Shown here piece after piece: positions 48,261-59,143 of a stretch of DNA of 60,262 nucleotides (its first letter is position 1; each line of letters opens with the position of its first letter). Position numbers and translations under genes: made by a program. Origin of the DNA: Ornithinibacillus halotolerans. Its GTDB lineage: Bacteria; Bacillota; Bacilli; Bacillales; Amphibacillaceae. Location of the stretch: positions 160,439 to 220,700 of the forward strand of contig NZ_BMEY01000004.1 of NCBI RefSeq assembly GCF_014637405.1, written 5' to 3'. The notes under the pieces were generated by a model. It was not told the origin of the DNA and did no database searches. It was given only the letters and a program-made list of their open reading frames with translations.

Positions 48261-50537
48261 TTAAACTTGTGGTCCTTCTATTCGTTTTTTCTTTCTAAAA
48301 TCAACTGGCTTTTCTTTAATATTCTTCCCACGCCATACTAACCATAATTGAGTTGCTAGGAATAAGGATGAATATGTTCCAGCAATTAATCCTACTGTTA
48401 AGGCAATACCAAATCCTTGAATTGGTTCGGCACCTAAGAATAAGAATGCCAAAACAGCAATTAGTGTCGTAATCGTTGTATTCACTGTTCTAGTCATCGT
48501 TTGAACGATACTCTTATTAACAATCGTTGCAAGATCTTTAAATAACTTCACAGGTTTCTTCTGCTTCTGTATATTTTCTCGGATTCGGTCAAATGTAACA
48601 ATCGTTGCATTGATGGAATAACCGATAATCGTTAGTATTGCCGCAACAATCGTAACATCAAATTCAATACGGAAAATACTAAATACCATCAACATAATAA
48701 ACACATCATGCAATAAGGCAATTATAGTTGTAATCGCAAAGAAGAACTCAAATCGAAATGCCACATAGATAATCATACCGATAGATGCAATTGCAAGTGC
48801 ATAGATAGCATTTTTCACTAACTCTTGTCCAACAATGGATGACACAACACTCACACTTGGTTCTACACCATATTCCTCAATGAAATATGTATTAAGTTCA
48901 GCAATTCTATCTTCGTCGATGATCTCTTCATATCGTATGACAGCAATTTCATTATTTTCACCTGATAATACTACTGGAGCATCTAAGTCAAATTGGGCTA
49001 ATTCTTTGCTTATTTTCTCTGAATCTAAACTTTCTTCGGCCACAATTTGTACTCGAGATCCTGAAGTAAAATCAATTCCAGGATTTAATTTAAAGATTAT
49101 TAAAGATACCGCTCCAATAATAACTAATATAGAAGTAAATATAAAGAATCTTCTTCGGTAGTCAACGATATTCCATTCCTTATTAAGAAACTTCGCTGGC
49201 ACTTCTGAGTTATCTTTAATATCTTTCACATCTGATTGTTTTACCCCAAACCAACTAGGATTTTTCTTAAGGAACTTAGCTTTCAACCATAGCTGTAATA
49301 ACCATTTTGTTCCGAAAACTGCTGTTAAAAAGCTAACTAAAATACTGATAATTAACATCGTTGCGAACCCTTTAACAGAGCTTGTCCCAAAAATAAATAA
49401 TACTGTTGCAGCTAGCATTGTCGTAATGTTAGCATCTAAAATTGCTCGAAGGGAGTTACTTGTTCCCGCTTTAAAGGAAGCATGTAATGATTTTCCTTCA
49501 CGTAATTCTTCTTTAATTCGCTCAAATGTAATAACATTCGCATCAACTGCCATACCTACCCCAAGTATTAATGCCGCAATACCTGGTAATGTAAGTACAC
49601 CGTTTAATAGTTCGAAGATAAGAAGTACTAAAAACGTATAAATACTAAGTGATATAATAGAAATAATTCCTGGGAAACGATAAACAACAATCATAAATAA
49701 GAAAATAATAGCTATACCGACAATTGCTGCAATTACTGTTTCATTTAATGCTTGCTCACCAAACTGTGCCCCTACAGACGTAGAGAAGATTTCTGTCATA
49801 TCAACAGGTAATGAACCTGAATTAATAATATTTGCTAAATACTTTGCTTCCTCTACCGTAAAGGAACCACTAATCATAACATCGGTACCTGGAATTGGCT
49901 TTTCTACTCCAGGAGCGGAAATATATTTCGGTTCTTCTTTAAATACTTCTTCCTTAAACGAATCCCCTTCTTGGTAATCCATCCATATTACGAGTAAGTC
50001 TTCACGTTCCGGTAAAGGTACTCCTCTTACGAACTTTTGCGATAGTTCTGTTGTAACTTCCGTTAACTTACTAGCTTCCTTCACTTGTAAAGTTACAATT
50101 GGTGCATTTGTATCCGGATGAAAATCTTGTTTTGCACTTCCTTCTTTAATATCTGCACCATCTAAAAGAACATTATCATGTACATCACGGAATGATAGTC
50201 TAGCACTAGTAGCTAACATTTCTCGTGCTTGGTTTTGATCTTCAACTCCTGCAAGTTGAACTCGAATACGATTTTCGCCTTCAATATCAATAACCGCTTC
50301 ACTAATTCCTAGCTTATTAACCCGATCATTTAATAATTGAACTGTAGATTCTAATAATTCTCGATCGGTTGTTTGTGTTTTATCAACCGGCTCTACTTCA
50401 TATAAAACTTCAAAACCACCTTGTAGATCAAGCCCAAGATTAATATCTTTGGCAACCTTTGGTGTAAATAATCCAATTACTACCCCTAATGCAATAACGA
50501 TTAGGAAAAAGGATACTATACGTCCTTTATTTTTCAT
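48261..50537 (-). CDS. secDF: Protein translocase subunit SecDF (fused)
   Basis: SecDF uses the proton gradient to help pull secreted proteins across the membrane. The 758-aa fused protein has 12 predicted helices and two periplasmic-type domains. It shows the SecD motif DLQGGFEVLYEVEP and GVGMAVDANVITFERIKEEL, then the SecF part with PGIDFTSGSRVQIVAEESL and IGYSINATIVTFDRIREN. Fusion is usual in Bacillus. comN lies upstream on the same strand. Confidence 0.97.
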   Translation of the reverse strand: MKNKGRIVSFFLIVIALGVVIGLFTPKVAKDINLGLDLQGGFEVLYEVEPVDKTQTTDRELLESTVQLLNDRVNKLGISEAVIDIEGENRIRVQLAGVEDQNQAREMLATSARLSFRDVHDNVLLDGADIKEGSAKQDFHPDTNAPIVTLQVKEASKLTEVTTELSQKFVRGVPLPEREDLLVIWMDYQEGDSFKEEVFKEEPKYISAPGVEKPIPGTDVMISGSFTVEEAKYLANIINSGSLPVDMTEIFSTSVGAQFGEQALNETVIAAIVGIAIIFLFMIVVYRFPGIISIISLSIYTFLVLLIFELLNGVLTLPGIAALILGVGMAVDANVITFERIKEELREGKSLHASFKAGTSNSLRAILDANITTMLAATVLFIFGTSSVKGFATMLIISILVSFLTAVFGTKWLLQLWLKAKFLKKNPSWFGVKQSDVKDIKDNSEVPAKFLNKEWNIVDYRRRFFIFTSILVIIGAVSLIIFKLNPGIDFTSGSRVQIVAEESLDSEKISKELAQFDLDAPVVLSGENNEIAVIRYEEIIDEDRIAELNTYFIEEYGVEPSVSVVSSIVGQELVKNAIYALAIASIGMIIYVAFRFEFFFAITTIIALLHDVFIMLMVFSIFRIEFDVTIVAAILTIIGYSINATIVTFDRIRENIQKQKKPVKLFKDLATIVNKSIVQTMTRTVNTTITTLIAVLAFLFLGAEPIQGFGIALTVGLIAGTYSSLFLATQLWLVWRGKNIKEKPVDFRKKKRIEGPQV

Positions 50538-50594
50538 TACATGTTCCTCCCTTATCTGTATCCAAACCGTGAATGTAAAAAATCAAGGGGACTT

Positions 50595-50891
50595 CTAACT
50601 TTTCCCTGTTAATGCCGCAATTGAAGCCATTAAGTCATCATCTTGTTGATATGTATCAATCGTTATGTAGCTCATATATATCCCTGAACTAAGGTGAAAG
50701 ATGTCTTGGACAACTTCATATAATCTTTTATTTGGATTTCCCTTCCAAACTTTTTTTACGAGACAATTCCAGACGTCTTCTTCTGTAGCCTTGGAATAAC
50801 CCATCATTTGAAACTCCTCTGTTTTACTTTTCAAAACAGGAATTAACTCTTTTTTCCAATCATTCACAGCTTTAACTATTTCCAAGAACAT
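50595..50891 (-). CDS. comN: Post-transcriptional competence regulator ComN (YrzD)
   Basis: The 98-aa protein matches the YrzD/ComN family: FLEIVKAVNDWKKELIPVLK, EEDVWNCLVKKVWKG and VVQDIFHLSSGIYMSYITID. In B. subtilis ComN promotes expression of the comE operon after transcription. The comE operon is in this same window (3.9-5.1 kb), so the target is present. It lies next to secDF and divergent from spoVB. A plausible promoter (ATGACA-16-CATAAT) precedes it. Confidence 0.88.
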   Translation of the reverse strand: MFLEIVKAVNDWKKELIPVLKSKTEEFQMMGYSKATEEDVWNCLVKKVWKGNPNKRLYEVVQDIFHLSSGIYMSYITIDTYQQDDDLMASIAALTGKS

Positions 50892-51008
50892 TCACCCACT
50901 TTAGAAAGATTATGAATTCATAAGACAAGTTGTCATGCTTGGCCACTATGTTTGCATATATATCATTGTATATGAAATTTTATTTTTTGAGAAGGCAGGT
51001 CATCAAAG

Positions 51009-52565
51009 TTGTCTAAACAAACTTTTTTACAAGGTACAATAATCTTAATATTAGCTGGTATGATTACTAGATTTCTTGGTTTCATTAACCGTCTAGTGAT
51101 TGCAAGAGTGATGGGTGAAGAAGGTGTTGGTCTATACATGATGGCCCTTCCAACATTCTTCCTCGTAATGACTCTGACACAATTAGGGCTACCTGTAGCC
51201 ATTTCCAAACGAATTGCAGAAGCCGATGCTCAAAATGATCGAGCAAAAATAAAACGAATCTTAGTCGTATCAATCATTATAACTGGTATATCAAGTATCT
51301 TTTTTACAATTGTTATGATTCTTGCAGCTCCATTCATTGCAACAACATTATTAACAGATGATCGAACACTGTACCCGATACTAGCTATAAGCCCAATTAT
51401 ACCAATCGTAGCTATTTCGTCTGTGTTGCGTGGCTATTTTCAAGGTAAACAAAATATGAAACCACAAAGTTATTCACAAGTCATTGAGCAAATTGTCCGG
51501 ATCAGCTGTGTTGCATTCTTTGTTTATTTATTGCTACCTTATGGTATCGAATTTGCAGCAGCTGGAGCAATGTTTAGTGTCATATTAGGTGAATTTGCTT
51601 CATTACTTTATATGATCTATCAATTCAAGTCTAAAAAAACTATTCGCATTAGACATCGATTTTTTTCCTATTTGAAATCAAGTAAACAGACTGTTAAAGA
51701 GTTATTTTCGATTGCATTACCAAGTACCGGAAGTAGACTAATTAGCTCATTCTCCTATTTCTTGGAGCCAATCATTGTAGCAAATAGTTTAGCTATAGCA
51801 GGAATATCAAGTTCTTTAGCAACAAAGCAATATGGAGAACTGACAGGTTTTGTATTACCTTTATTATTCTTACCAACATTTATCACTCAATCGTTATCCA
51901 TTGCCCTTGTCCCTAACATTTCAGAGGCAGATGCTAAGAAAAATAATACCTTAATCCATTATCGAATTCACCAATCGATTCGTATCTCATTCGCTTCCGG
52001 AGCGATTGCTACAGTCGTCTTGTCGATTTTTGCTGTACCAATCTTATCCTTTATGTATGGGACCGCAAATGCGAGTACAATCTTAATATTCATGGCACCA
52101 TTTTATATTCTACTGTATATTCAATCCCCATTACAAGCTACATTACAAGCACTCGATTATGCAAAGCCTGCAATGTGGAATAGTTTAATAGGTGCAGCTG
52201 TTAAATTTGTTGTATTATTCATTCTAGCTTCCAATGAAAGTTTTGGTATCATGGGTGTTGCAATAGCCATGTCAGTTGGAGTGATACTCATTACACTATT
52301 GCATCTTGCAACATTAAGAAAAGAAATCAACTTCTTTATTCCCTTTAAAGATATAGTAAAAATGATTGCTTTAATTCTATCTACTTGGGGGATCGGGAAG
52401 TTCATTTACAATTATTACATCCAATATGATCCAAACATTATTTTGTTTGGTGTATCAATCATACTTCTTCTAATCATTTATATCTTTCTACTTTTCATCT
52501 TGAAATTCATTACAAGGGAAGAATTAGAACAGATTCCATTCTTACAAAAATGGTTTACTAAATAA
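51009..52565 (+). CDS. spoVB: Stage V sporulation protein B (lipid II flippase family)
   Basis: SpoVB is a MOP-superfamily flippase needed for spore cortex peptidoglycan. The 518-aa protein has about 14 membrane helices. GMITRFLGFINRLVIARVMG and GVGLYMMALPTFFLVMTLTQ near the N-terminus are typical. The start is TTG, with AGG about nine bases before. It is divergent from comN; no sigma-E promoter was confidently found. Confidence 0.93.
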   Translation: MSKQTFLQGTIILILAGMITRFLGFINRLVIARVMGEEGVGLYMMALPTFFLVMTLTQLGLPVAISKRIAEADAQNDRAKIKRILVVSIIITGISSIFFTIVMILAAPFIATTLLTDDRTLYPILAISPIIPIVAISSVLRGYFQGKQNMKPQSYSQVIEQIVRISCVAFFVYLLLPYGIEFAAAGAMFSVILGEFASLLYMIYQFKSKKTIRIRHRFFSYLKSSKQTVKELFSIALPSTGSRLISSFSYFLEPIIVANSLAIAGISSSLATKQYGELTGFVLPLLFLPTFITQSLSIALVPNISEADAKKNNTLIHYRIHQSIRISFASGAIATVVLSIFAVPILSFMYGTANASTILIFMAPFYILLYIQSPLQATLQALDYAKPAMWNSLIGAAVKFVVLFILASNESFGIMGVAIAMSVGVILITLLHLATLRKEINFFIPFKDIVKMIALILSTWGIGKFIYNYYIQYDPNIILFGVSIILLLIIYIFLLFILKFITREELEQIPFLQKWFTK

Positions 52566-52652
52566 TTATTTCACTAATTTGAGAAAAACTCGTCTACTTT
52601 TTAGTGGACAAGAATATATATACGATAAAAGCATTAAACGAGGGGGATTTTT

Positions 52653-53030
52653 ATGCGTAATCATCAATTTACTGCATTATTGTATGGTTGGATAGTTGTA
52701 TTAGGATTAATATTAGTTTCAAGTATGGGGCTAGCAGTATTATTACGATTTTCTAGTTTTAGTGAATCAGCAACAAATTGGGTTACACTTGTCATTGGTT
52801 TAATCTCCTTATTTATTGGGGGAGCTGTTGCAGGAGGTAAATCTAAACATAAAGGCTGGATGGTAGGAGCAATAACTGGTTTAGGATTTACAGTATTTGT
52901 ATTTCTTGTACAATTCCTTGGTTACCAAGTTGGTTTCGATTTACAACAAGCCATATACCACTTCTTCTACATTTTAGCAGCTCTATTTGGAGGAGCCGTA
53001 GGAGTAAACATAGCTTCTAATAATGAATGA
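52653..53030 (+). CDS. yrzE: TIGR04086 family membrane protein (YrzE)
   Basis: The 125-aa protein has four membrane helices (LLYGWIVVLGLILVSSMGLA; WVTLVIGLISLFIGGAVAGG; GAITGLGFTVFVFLVQFLG; FYILAALFGGAVGVNIAS). It matches YrzE/TIGR04086 of sporeformers. It has a strong GAGGGGG site. It lies between spoVB and yajC as in Bacillus. Function unknown. Confidence 0.85.
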   Translation: MRNHQFTALLYGWIVVLGLILVSSMGLAVLLRFSSFSESATNWVTLVIGLISLFIGGAVAGGKSKHKGWMVGAITGLGFTVFVFLVQFLGYQVGFDLQQAIYHFFYILAALFGGAVGVNIASNNE

Positions 53031-53051
53031 TGTATATAAGTTAAATCAAAA

Positions 53052-53084
53052 AAAGAGAGGCTACCTACATAGCCTCTCTTTATT
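53052..53084. terminator. Bidirectional terminator between yrzE and yajC
   Basis: AAAGAGAGGCTA (53052-53063) pairs perfectly with TAGCCTCTCTTT (53070-53081), flanked by A and T runs. Confidence 0.88.
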
Positions 53085-53086
53085 TA

Positions 53087-53347
53087 TTAATTCACTGAAA
53101 CTTCACGGATCGCAGAACGATCATATGTAAGTTTAGATCCATCTCCTGCTTGTAATACAACTGTATTTTCATCAATCGCATGAATCGTACCATGAAAACC
53201 ACCAATTGTTACAACAGCATCACCTTTTTTAAGTTCAGACTGCATTTGTCTTACTTGTTTTTGACGTTTTTGCTGTGGACGAATTAGCAGGAAGTAGAAG
53301 ATTACAAACATTAGAATTAACGGTATGAATGCACCTAACTGTTCCAT
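53087..53347 (-). CDS. yajC: Preprotein translocase subunit YajC
   Basis: The 86-aa protein has one N-terminal helix ending LLIRPQQKRQKQVRQMQSEL and a cytoplasmic domain (KKGDAVVTIGGFHGTIHAID). It associates with SecDF. It is the last gene of ruvA-ruvB-DUF2905-queA-tgt-yajC. It has an AAAGGAGG site. Confidence 0.95.
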   Translation of the reverse strand: MEQLGAFIPLILMFVIFYFLLIRPQQKRQKQVRQMQSELKKGDAVVTIGGFHGTIHAIDENTVVLQAGDGSKLTYDRSAIREVSVN

Positions 53348-53404
53348 GAACTTGTCCCTCCTTTCTATACAATTCGTTTAAAAACCCATGTTTCTAAACG
53401 TTCC

Positions 53405-54562
<1,158 letters not shown>

Positions 54563-55591
54563 CTAAATTATTAACATTGCATCTCCAAAACTGAAGAAGC
54601 GATACTTTTCTTCTACTGCTTTATTATAAGCTTTAAGAATTAAATTACGGCTACTAAAAGCACTTACTAACATAATTAACGTAGATTTAGGTAGATGGAA
54701 ATTTGTAATTAACCCGTCAATTGCCTTGAACTCGAAACATGGATAAATAAAAATATTCGTCCAGCCACTCGATTCAACAAATTTCCCGTTATTGTCTCTA
54801 GTAATTGTTTCTAACGTTCTTGTCGATGTTGTTCCTACGGATATAATTCTTCCACCATTTTCTCTAACATTCGATAATGTTGAAGCTGTTTCTTCTGACA
54901 TCATATAAAATTCCGAATGCATTTCATGGTCATCAATGTTATCTACACTTACAGGTCGGAAAGTACCTAGTCCAACATGGAGTGTAATAAAAGCAATAGT
55001 TACTCCCATTTCTTTAATTTCTTCTAATAATTCGTTCGTAAAATGCAGTCCCGCAGTCGGTGCTGCTGCAGATCCTTTTTCCTTTGCGTAAACCGTTTGA
55101 TATCGTTCACTCTCAGGAAGTTGTTCTTTAATATAAGGTGGTAATGGCATTTCACCTAATTCATCTAGAATCTCATAGAATATACCATCATAGTCAAATG
55201 ATACGATTCGACCACCATGTTCTAATATGTCCGTGCAAGTCGCTGTTAATTTACCATTGCCAAATGAAAGCTTACTCCCAACCTTTATTCTTTTTGCTGG
55301 TTTGGCTAGAACTTCCCAACTGTCGCCATCCATTTGTTTAAGCAAGAGTAATTCTACTTTCCCTCCTGTATCTTCTTTTTCACCATATAGTCTTGCAGGA
55401 AGTACTCGAGTATCATTTAAAACTAAGCAATCACCTGGTTTCAAGTATTGCTTAATATCAGTAAAGTGTTTATGCTCGATCTCGTTAGTATCTTTATTTA
55501 ATACCATTAACCTAGATGAACTTCGGTCTTTTAATGGTGTTTGTGCGATTAATTCTTCTGGTAAATGAAAATCAAAATCCTCTATATTCAT
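54563..55591 (-). CDS. queA: S-adenosylmethionine:tRNA ribosyltransferase-isomerase
   Basis: QueA converts preQ1 in tRNA to epoxyqueuosine using SAM. The 342-aa protein has [20 protein letters not shown] at the start, [14 protein letters not shown] and [18 protein letters not shown], with [15 protein letters not shown] near the end. It precedes tgt by 15 bases. It has an AAAGGAG site. Confidence 0.97.
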   Translation of the reverse strand: MNIEDFDFHLPEELIAQTPLKDRSSSRLMVLNKDTNEIEHKHFTDIKQYLKPGDCLVLNDTRVLPARLYGEKEDTGGKVELLLLKQMDGDSWEVLAKPAKRIKVGSKLSFGNGKLTATCTDILEHGGRIVSFDYDGIFYEILDELGEMPLPPYIKEQLPESERYQTVYAKEKGSAAAPTAGLHFTNELLEEIKEMGVTIAFITLHVGLGTFRPVSVDNIDDHEMHSEFYMMSEETASTLSNVRENGGRIISVGTTSTRTLETITRDNNGKFVESSGWTNIFIYPCFEFKAIDGLITNFHLPKSTLIMLVSAFSSRNLILKAYNKAVEEKYRFFSFGDAMLII

Positions 55592-55613
55592 GATGCTACT
55601 CCTTTATACGAAA

Positions 55614-55811
55614 TTACCGAAACTTGCCAATGATGAAGAATATGAGCGATAAGATTATACTTACTATGATAGATGTCATAATTGGAAAATAAAACGTAAA
55701 ATTCCCTTTTTTAAATGAAATATCACCCGGTAAACGACCAATAAACGTCCAAATGACACCAATTATTAAAAAGATAATTCCAATTATAATAAACATCTTT
55801 CCTAGATTCAC
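55614..55811 (-). CDS. DUF2905 family membrane protein
   Basis: A 65-aa protein with two membrane helices (about 5-25, 41-62) separated by [20 protein letters not shown], the DUF2905 signature. Its ATG overlaps the ruvB stop codon by four bases, so it is translationally coupled. Often present beside ruvB and queA in Firmicutes; function unknown. Confidence 0.85.
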   Translation of the reverse strand: MNLGKMFIIIGIIFLIIGVIWTFIGRLPGDISFKKGNFTFYFPIMTSIIVSIILSLIFFIIGKFR

Positions 55812-56812
55812 TTTTCATCATTCACTTTCATACCAAAATGTTGATATGCCTTAGGGGTAACTACTCTTCCCCTAGGTGTACGTTGGATAAAACCAATCTG
55901 TAAAAGATAAGGCTCATACACATCCTCTATCGTTTGTGCTTCCTCACCAATTGTTGCTGCGATCGTATCTAATCCTACAGGCCCACCTTGGAATCCTTCG
56001 ATTATACCTTTGATCAGTTTATGGTCAATATGATCTAATCCAGCATCATCTACTTGTAGCATCTGTAAGGCAACTTCAGTAGTTTCGAAACTAATCTCCT
56101 TTTCTCCTTTTACTTGGGAAATATCTCGAATACGGCGCAATAGACGATTAGCAATACGAGGCGTCCCTCTAGAACGACGAGCTACTTCACCAGCCGCTTC
56201 TTTTGAAATGTTCGTATCAAAAATATCAGCAGTTCTCTCTACAATCGCACATAAGTCCTTTGTTTCATAATACTCTAATCTAGATAGCACACCAAAACGA
56301 TCTCTTAAAGGTGCTGACAATAATCCAGCTCTAGTTGTGGCCCCTACTAATGTAAATGGAGGTAAGTCAATTCTTACAGACCTTGCACTAGGTCCTTGTC
56401 CAATAACAATATCAATAAAAAAATCTTCCATTGCTGAATAGAGCACTTCTTCTACTGAACGTGGTAAACGATGGACTTCATCTATGAAAAGTACATCCCC
56501 AGCTTCCAATGATGTAAGGATTGCTGCTAAATCTCCAGCTCTATCAATCGCTGGCCCAGATGTGGAACGAAATTCAACACCCATTTCATTTGCGATAATT
56601 GCCGCTAATGTTGTTTTACCTAGCCCCGGTGGTCCATAAAGTAACACATGGTCTAACGGTTCATTACGCATTTTGGCGGCTTGAATAAAGATAGATAAGT
56701 TTTCTTTTACTTTATCCTGTCCAATATATTGGTTTAATGTTGTAGGGCGAAGACTAAGCTCCACAGAAGATTCCTCTTCTTGTAGTTGGCCAGTAACTAT
56801 TCTTTCATCCAT
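55808..56812 (-). CDS. ruvB: Holliday junction helicase RuvB
   Basis: RuvB is the hexameric motor for branch migration. The 334-aa protein has [20 protein letters not shown] (Walker A), [12 protein letters not shown] (Walker B), [19 protein letters not shown] (sensor 1) and a C-terminal winged helix ([20 protein letters not shown]). It follows ruvA by 15 bases. Confidence 0.97.
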   Translation of the reverse strand: MDERIVTGQLQEEESSVELSLRPTTLNQYIGQDKVKENLSIFIQAAKMRNEPLDHVLLYGPPGLGKTTLAAIIANEMGVEFRSTSGPAIDRAGDLAAILTSLEAGDVLFIDEVHRLPRSVEEVLYSAMEDFFIDIVIGQGPSARSVRIDLPPFTLVGATTRAGLLSAPLRDRFGVLSRLEYYETKDLCAIVERTADIFDTNISKEAAGEVARRSRGTPRIANRLLRRIRDISQVKGEKEISFETTEVALQMLQVDDAGLDHIDHKLIKGIIEGFQGGPVGLDTIAATIGEEAQTIEDVYEPYLLQIGFIQRTPRGRVVTPKAYQHFGMKVNDEK

Positions 56813-56827
56813 TATATTCTCCCCCTA

Positions 56828-57439
56828 CTACCTTTTCATTAATAAACTTAATGCTTTTTTAATAATCTCATCCGTGTTTGTCGATGGTTTAATGACTTTT
56901 TGAAGTTTTGGCATAATAGACTTAATCTCTTTATCTACATAACCAAGTGCTTTTAGGGCTTCCATTGCTTCTTTTAAATCATCTGTATGGATAGATGGTG
57001 TCTCTGTATTCGTACTTGGTTCACTTGTTATTGTAATTTGTGTAGTTAATTTTCCTTTCAAGTCTAAAATAATCTGTCTTGCCGTTTTCTTACCGACTCC
57101 AGGAAAACTTGTTAGAAATTTATCATCTTCTCTTTCTACAGCGGAAACAAAGTCTGGTATATTTACACCAGCTAAGATACTTACTGCACTTTTCGGTCCA
57201 ATTCCTGATACAGATATTAATTGTGTAAACAAATATTTCTGATCCTCATTTTTAAAACCATAAAGTATGTGTGCATCTTCTCGAACATGGAAATATGTAT
57301 GTATGTGTAATTCTTTGTTTAAAGAGTCTTGAAAAACAAAAGGGTTTGGACAAATAACATTATACCCAATCCCATTTACATCCATAATTATTGATTCATC
57401 CTGTATTTGAACTAATTTTCCTCTTACATACGAAATCAT
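56828..57439 (-). CDS. ruvA: Holliday junction DNA-binding subunit RuvA
   Basis: RuvA binds the four-way junction and loads RuvB. The 203-aa protein has the OB domain (MISYVRGKLVQIQDESIIMD), helix-hairpin-helix motifs (ISVSGIGPKSAVSILAG and FPGVGKKTARQIILDLKG) and the C-terminal RuvB-contact domain. In B. subtilis bofC and csbX lie upstream; here the coxA-like gene does. Confidence 0.97.
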   Translation of the reverse strand: MISYVRGKLVQIQDESIIMDVNGIGYNVICPNPFVFQDSLNKELHIHTYFHVREDAHILYGFKNEDQKYLFTQLISVSGIGPKSAVSILAGVNIPDFVSAVEREDDKFLTSFPGVGKKTARQIILDLKGKLTTQITITSEPSTNTETPSIHTDDLKEAMEALKALGYVDKEIKSIMPKLQKVIKPSTNTDEIIKKALSLLMKR

Positions 57440-57520
57440 TTTATCTTCTCCCCATAATAAATCCTTTTCCTATTCTACCACAATTTGCTGGAAGGTCATA
57501 ACTTCGAAAACAAAAGAAAG

Positions 57521-57541
57521 AACCTTTGTAAGTACAAAGGC
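57521..57541 (-). terminator. Terminator of the spore-coat cluster
   Basis: CCTTTGTA (57523-57530) pairs with TACAAAGG (57533-57540). On minus it is followed by TTCTTTCTTTTG, downstream of the coxA-like gene. Confidence 0.7.
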
Positions 57542-58093
57542 TCAATTATTATTGAAAAAGTTGTTTAGGTTTCTTTCAATTGTTATTTCTAGCTTATCTG
57601 GATTGCTATTTAGATTTCGCATTCTATCCCACCATGCTGCATCTGTATATACAACAATTTCTTTATCAGGTATCATTTCTTTAACTTCTTCTCGTATACT
57701 TTTCGGCAAATCAGGATAATATTTATTACCTGTCATTACGGCTACAATAACACGTTTATCAGTCTCAGCTACTTGTGCTTGGACTACTTCTTTTCGTTCA
57801 GACAATTTCTCGGCAATATAATAAGTTCGTTCATTAGTATAACGATCTTCATTTTTGGCGCCGAAATTCTTATCCCCTTCATTTACTCGTTCTTGTTCAC
57901 TTTGAGGATAGCCACCTAATTCTCCAATTGATTGTTCATTTTGTCCTAATCGAGTCTTTTGTTCTTCTTTCGTTTCATAATTGATAGGCTGTATGTTGTC
58001 CAAGTTTTCTTCATTCGCACCTTGTTCTGAATCATTACCACAAGCAGCAATAAAGACTAAACTACTTACCATAAATAACATTTTCCAACGCAT
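57542..58093 (-). CDS. YhcN/YlaJ family sporulation lipoprotein (CoxA-like)
   Basis: The 183-aa protein has a lipoprotein signal peptide ending in the lipobox FIAAC (Cys18). A low-complexity acidic linker is followed by the YhcN/YlaJ domain (AEKLSERKEVVQAQVAETDK, then VIVAVMTGNKYYPDLPKSIR). In B. subtilis coxA, a cortex protein of this family, lies next to safA, so this is probably its ortholog. The ribosome binding site GGGAGG can pair with an upstream ATAACCTC. Confidence 0.82.
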   Translation of the reverse strand: MRWKMLFMVSSLVFIAACGNDSEQGANEENLDNIQPINYETKEEQKTRLGQNEQSIGELGGYPQSEQERVNEGDKNFGAKNEDRYTNERTYYIAEKLSERKEVVQAQVAETDKRVIVAVMTGNKYYPDLPKSIREEVKEMIPDKEIVVYTDAAWWDRMRNLNSNPDKLEITIERNLNNFFNNN

Positions 58094-58097
58094 AAAT

Positions 58098-58137
58098 ATA
58101 ACCTCCCTTAGAGCTATTTTGCTTAATGAGAGGTTAT
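58098..58137 (-). promoter_or_regulatory. Possible RBS-sequestering hairpin ahead of the coxA-like gene
   Basis: On minus, ATAACCTC (58137-58130) can pair perfectly with GAGGTTAT (58105-58098), covering the Shine-Dalgarno sequence across a loop of 24 bases. This could limit translation. Confidence 0.4.
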
Positions 58138-58183
58138 TTATTACCGGTTAAATTATCCTTAACATTTATTATTTGTAAAATCA

Positions 58184-59143
58184 TTACTTTATTAATTTTA
58201 TTGATTCCTTTAGAAACTCTTTTCGTTTTATCCATTCGTTTTCCATAATCTCCAAATACGAATGGACCGTTATGCGACGCTTCTTCGTTAGAAAATGTAA
58301 CCATTCCCTTACCATATCACTTGGTATAAACACAGAGTATAAAAATCTTTCTATTTCTTCTTCTTTAACCATATTATACTGAAGTAATGTATTCACATCC
58401 CAATCAATATTTGGCAAAAATCGCTGACCTAATTGAATGACATCGTATAGTTGAGAAGTACAATGTAATAAATCAAAATCAATTAAATAGGTTTGTTCAT
58501 TTTTTAGTAAGTAATTATGTGAAGCTACATCACCATGTACCCAACATCCTTTTCTTTCAGCTTCTAATTGTTCTTTTTTCCAATCATAGCTAGATACTAC
58601 ATGAATGTATTTTTTCATCAAAATATTCATGTCCTGAAATAACTTCATAAAGCCAAGTTTTTCAAAAATCTCTTCTGTTGATAAAAACTTCTCTTGCCTT
58701 GCATCCCATCTAGTAAAAAACAATTGCTTCCTTATAAAATGATTAACATAAATGCCACTCGCTTGATAATGAAACTTTTTTATAGTTGATACAGCTCGGT
58801 TGCGATCCACTGGGGATTTATAGTTCAATTTTCTACCAGAGATATACGGGGAAATCGTCCAACTATATTTTGTTCCTGCAGTTATCTCTTTTTTCCCATT
58901 CGGAAACTTAGTAAATGGAACAATATGATTGGATTGAATCCGATTAAAGAATTCCCATTGTTGCTGTACATTATTCATATTTGAATGACCTTTTAATACG
59001 TATGCGTCTCCACTAGTTGTTTCTATATAGTAAATATTACGTTTAATTGGATGAACTTTTTTTGTTTCTAAATTCCCCTCCCAGTATAAGAAAGAAGAGA
59101 GACGATTGATTCGGTGGTCGTCTCTCTCAAGAAATTTACTCAA
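58184..59143 (-). CDS. CotS/YsxE-like spore coat kinase-fold protein
   Basis: The 319-aa protein belongs to the aminoglycoside phosphotransferase-like kinase fold found in CotS, YutH and YsxE of spores. CWVHGDVASHNYLL has the catalytic-loop HGD..N and TYLIDFDLLHCTSQLYD the metal-binding Asp. The nucleotide loop and conserved Lys (GDAYVLKGH) are visible near the N-terminus, so activity is possible. The TTG start overlaps the safA stop by four bases (TTGA). B. subtilis has no such gene between safA and coxA. Substrate unknown. Confidence 0.75.
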   Translation of the reverse strand: MSKFLERDDHRINRLSSFLYWEGNLETKKVHPIKRNIYYIETTSGDAYVLKGHSNMNNVQQQWEFFNRIQSNHIVPFTKFPNGKKEITAGTKYSWTISPYISGRKLNYKSPVDRNRAVSTIKKFHYQASGIYVNHFIRKQLFFTRWDARQEKFLSTEEIFEKLGFMKLFQDMNILMKKYIHVVSSYDWKKEQLEAERKGCWVHGDVASHNYLLKNEQTYLIDFDLLHCTSQLYDVIQLGQRFLPNIDWDVNTLLQYNMVKEEEIERFLYSVFIPSDMVREWLHFLTKKRRITVHSYLEIMENEWIKRKEFLKESIKLIK

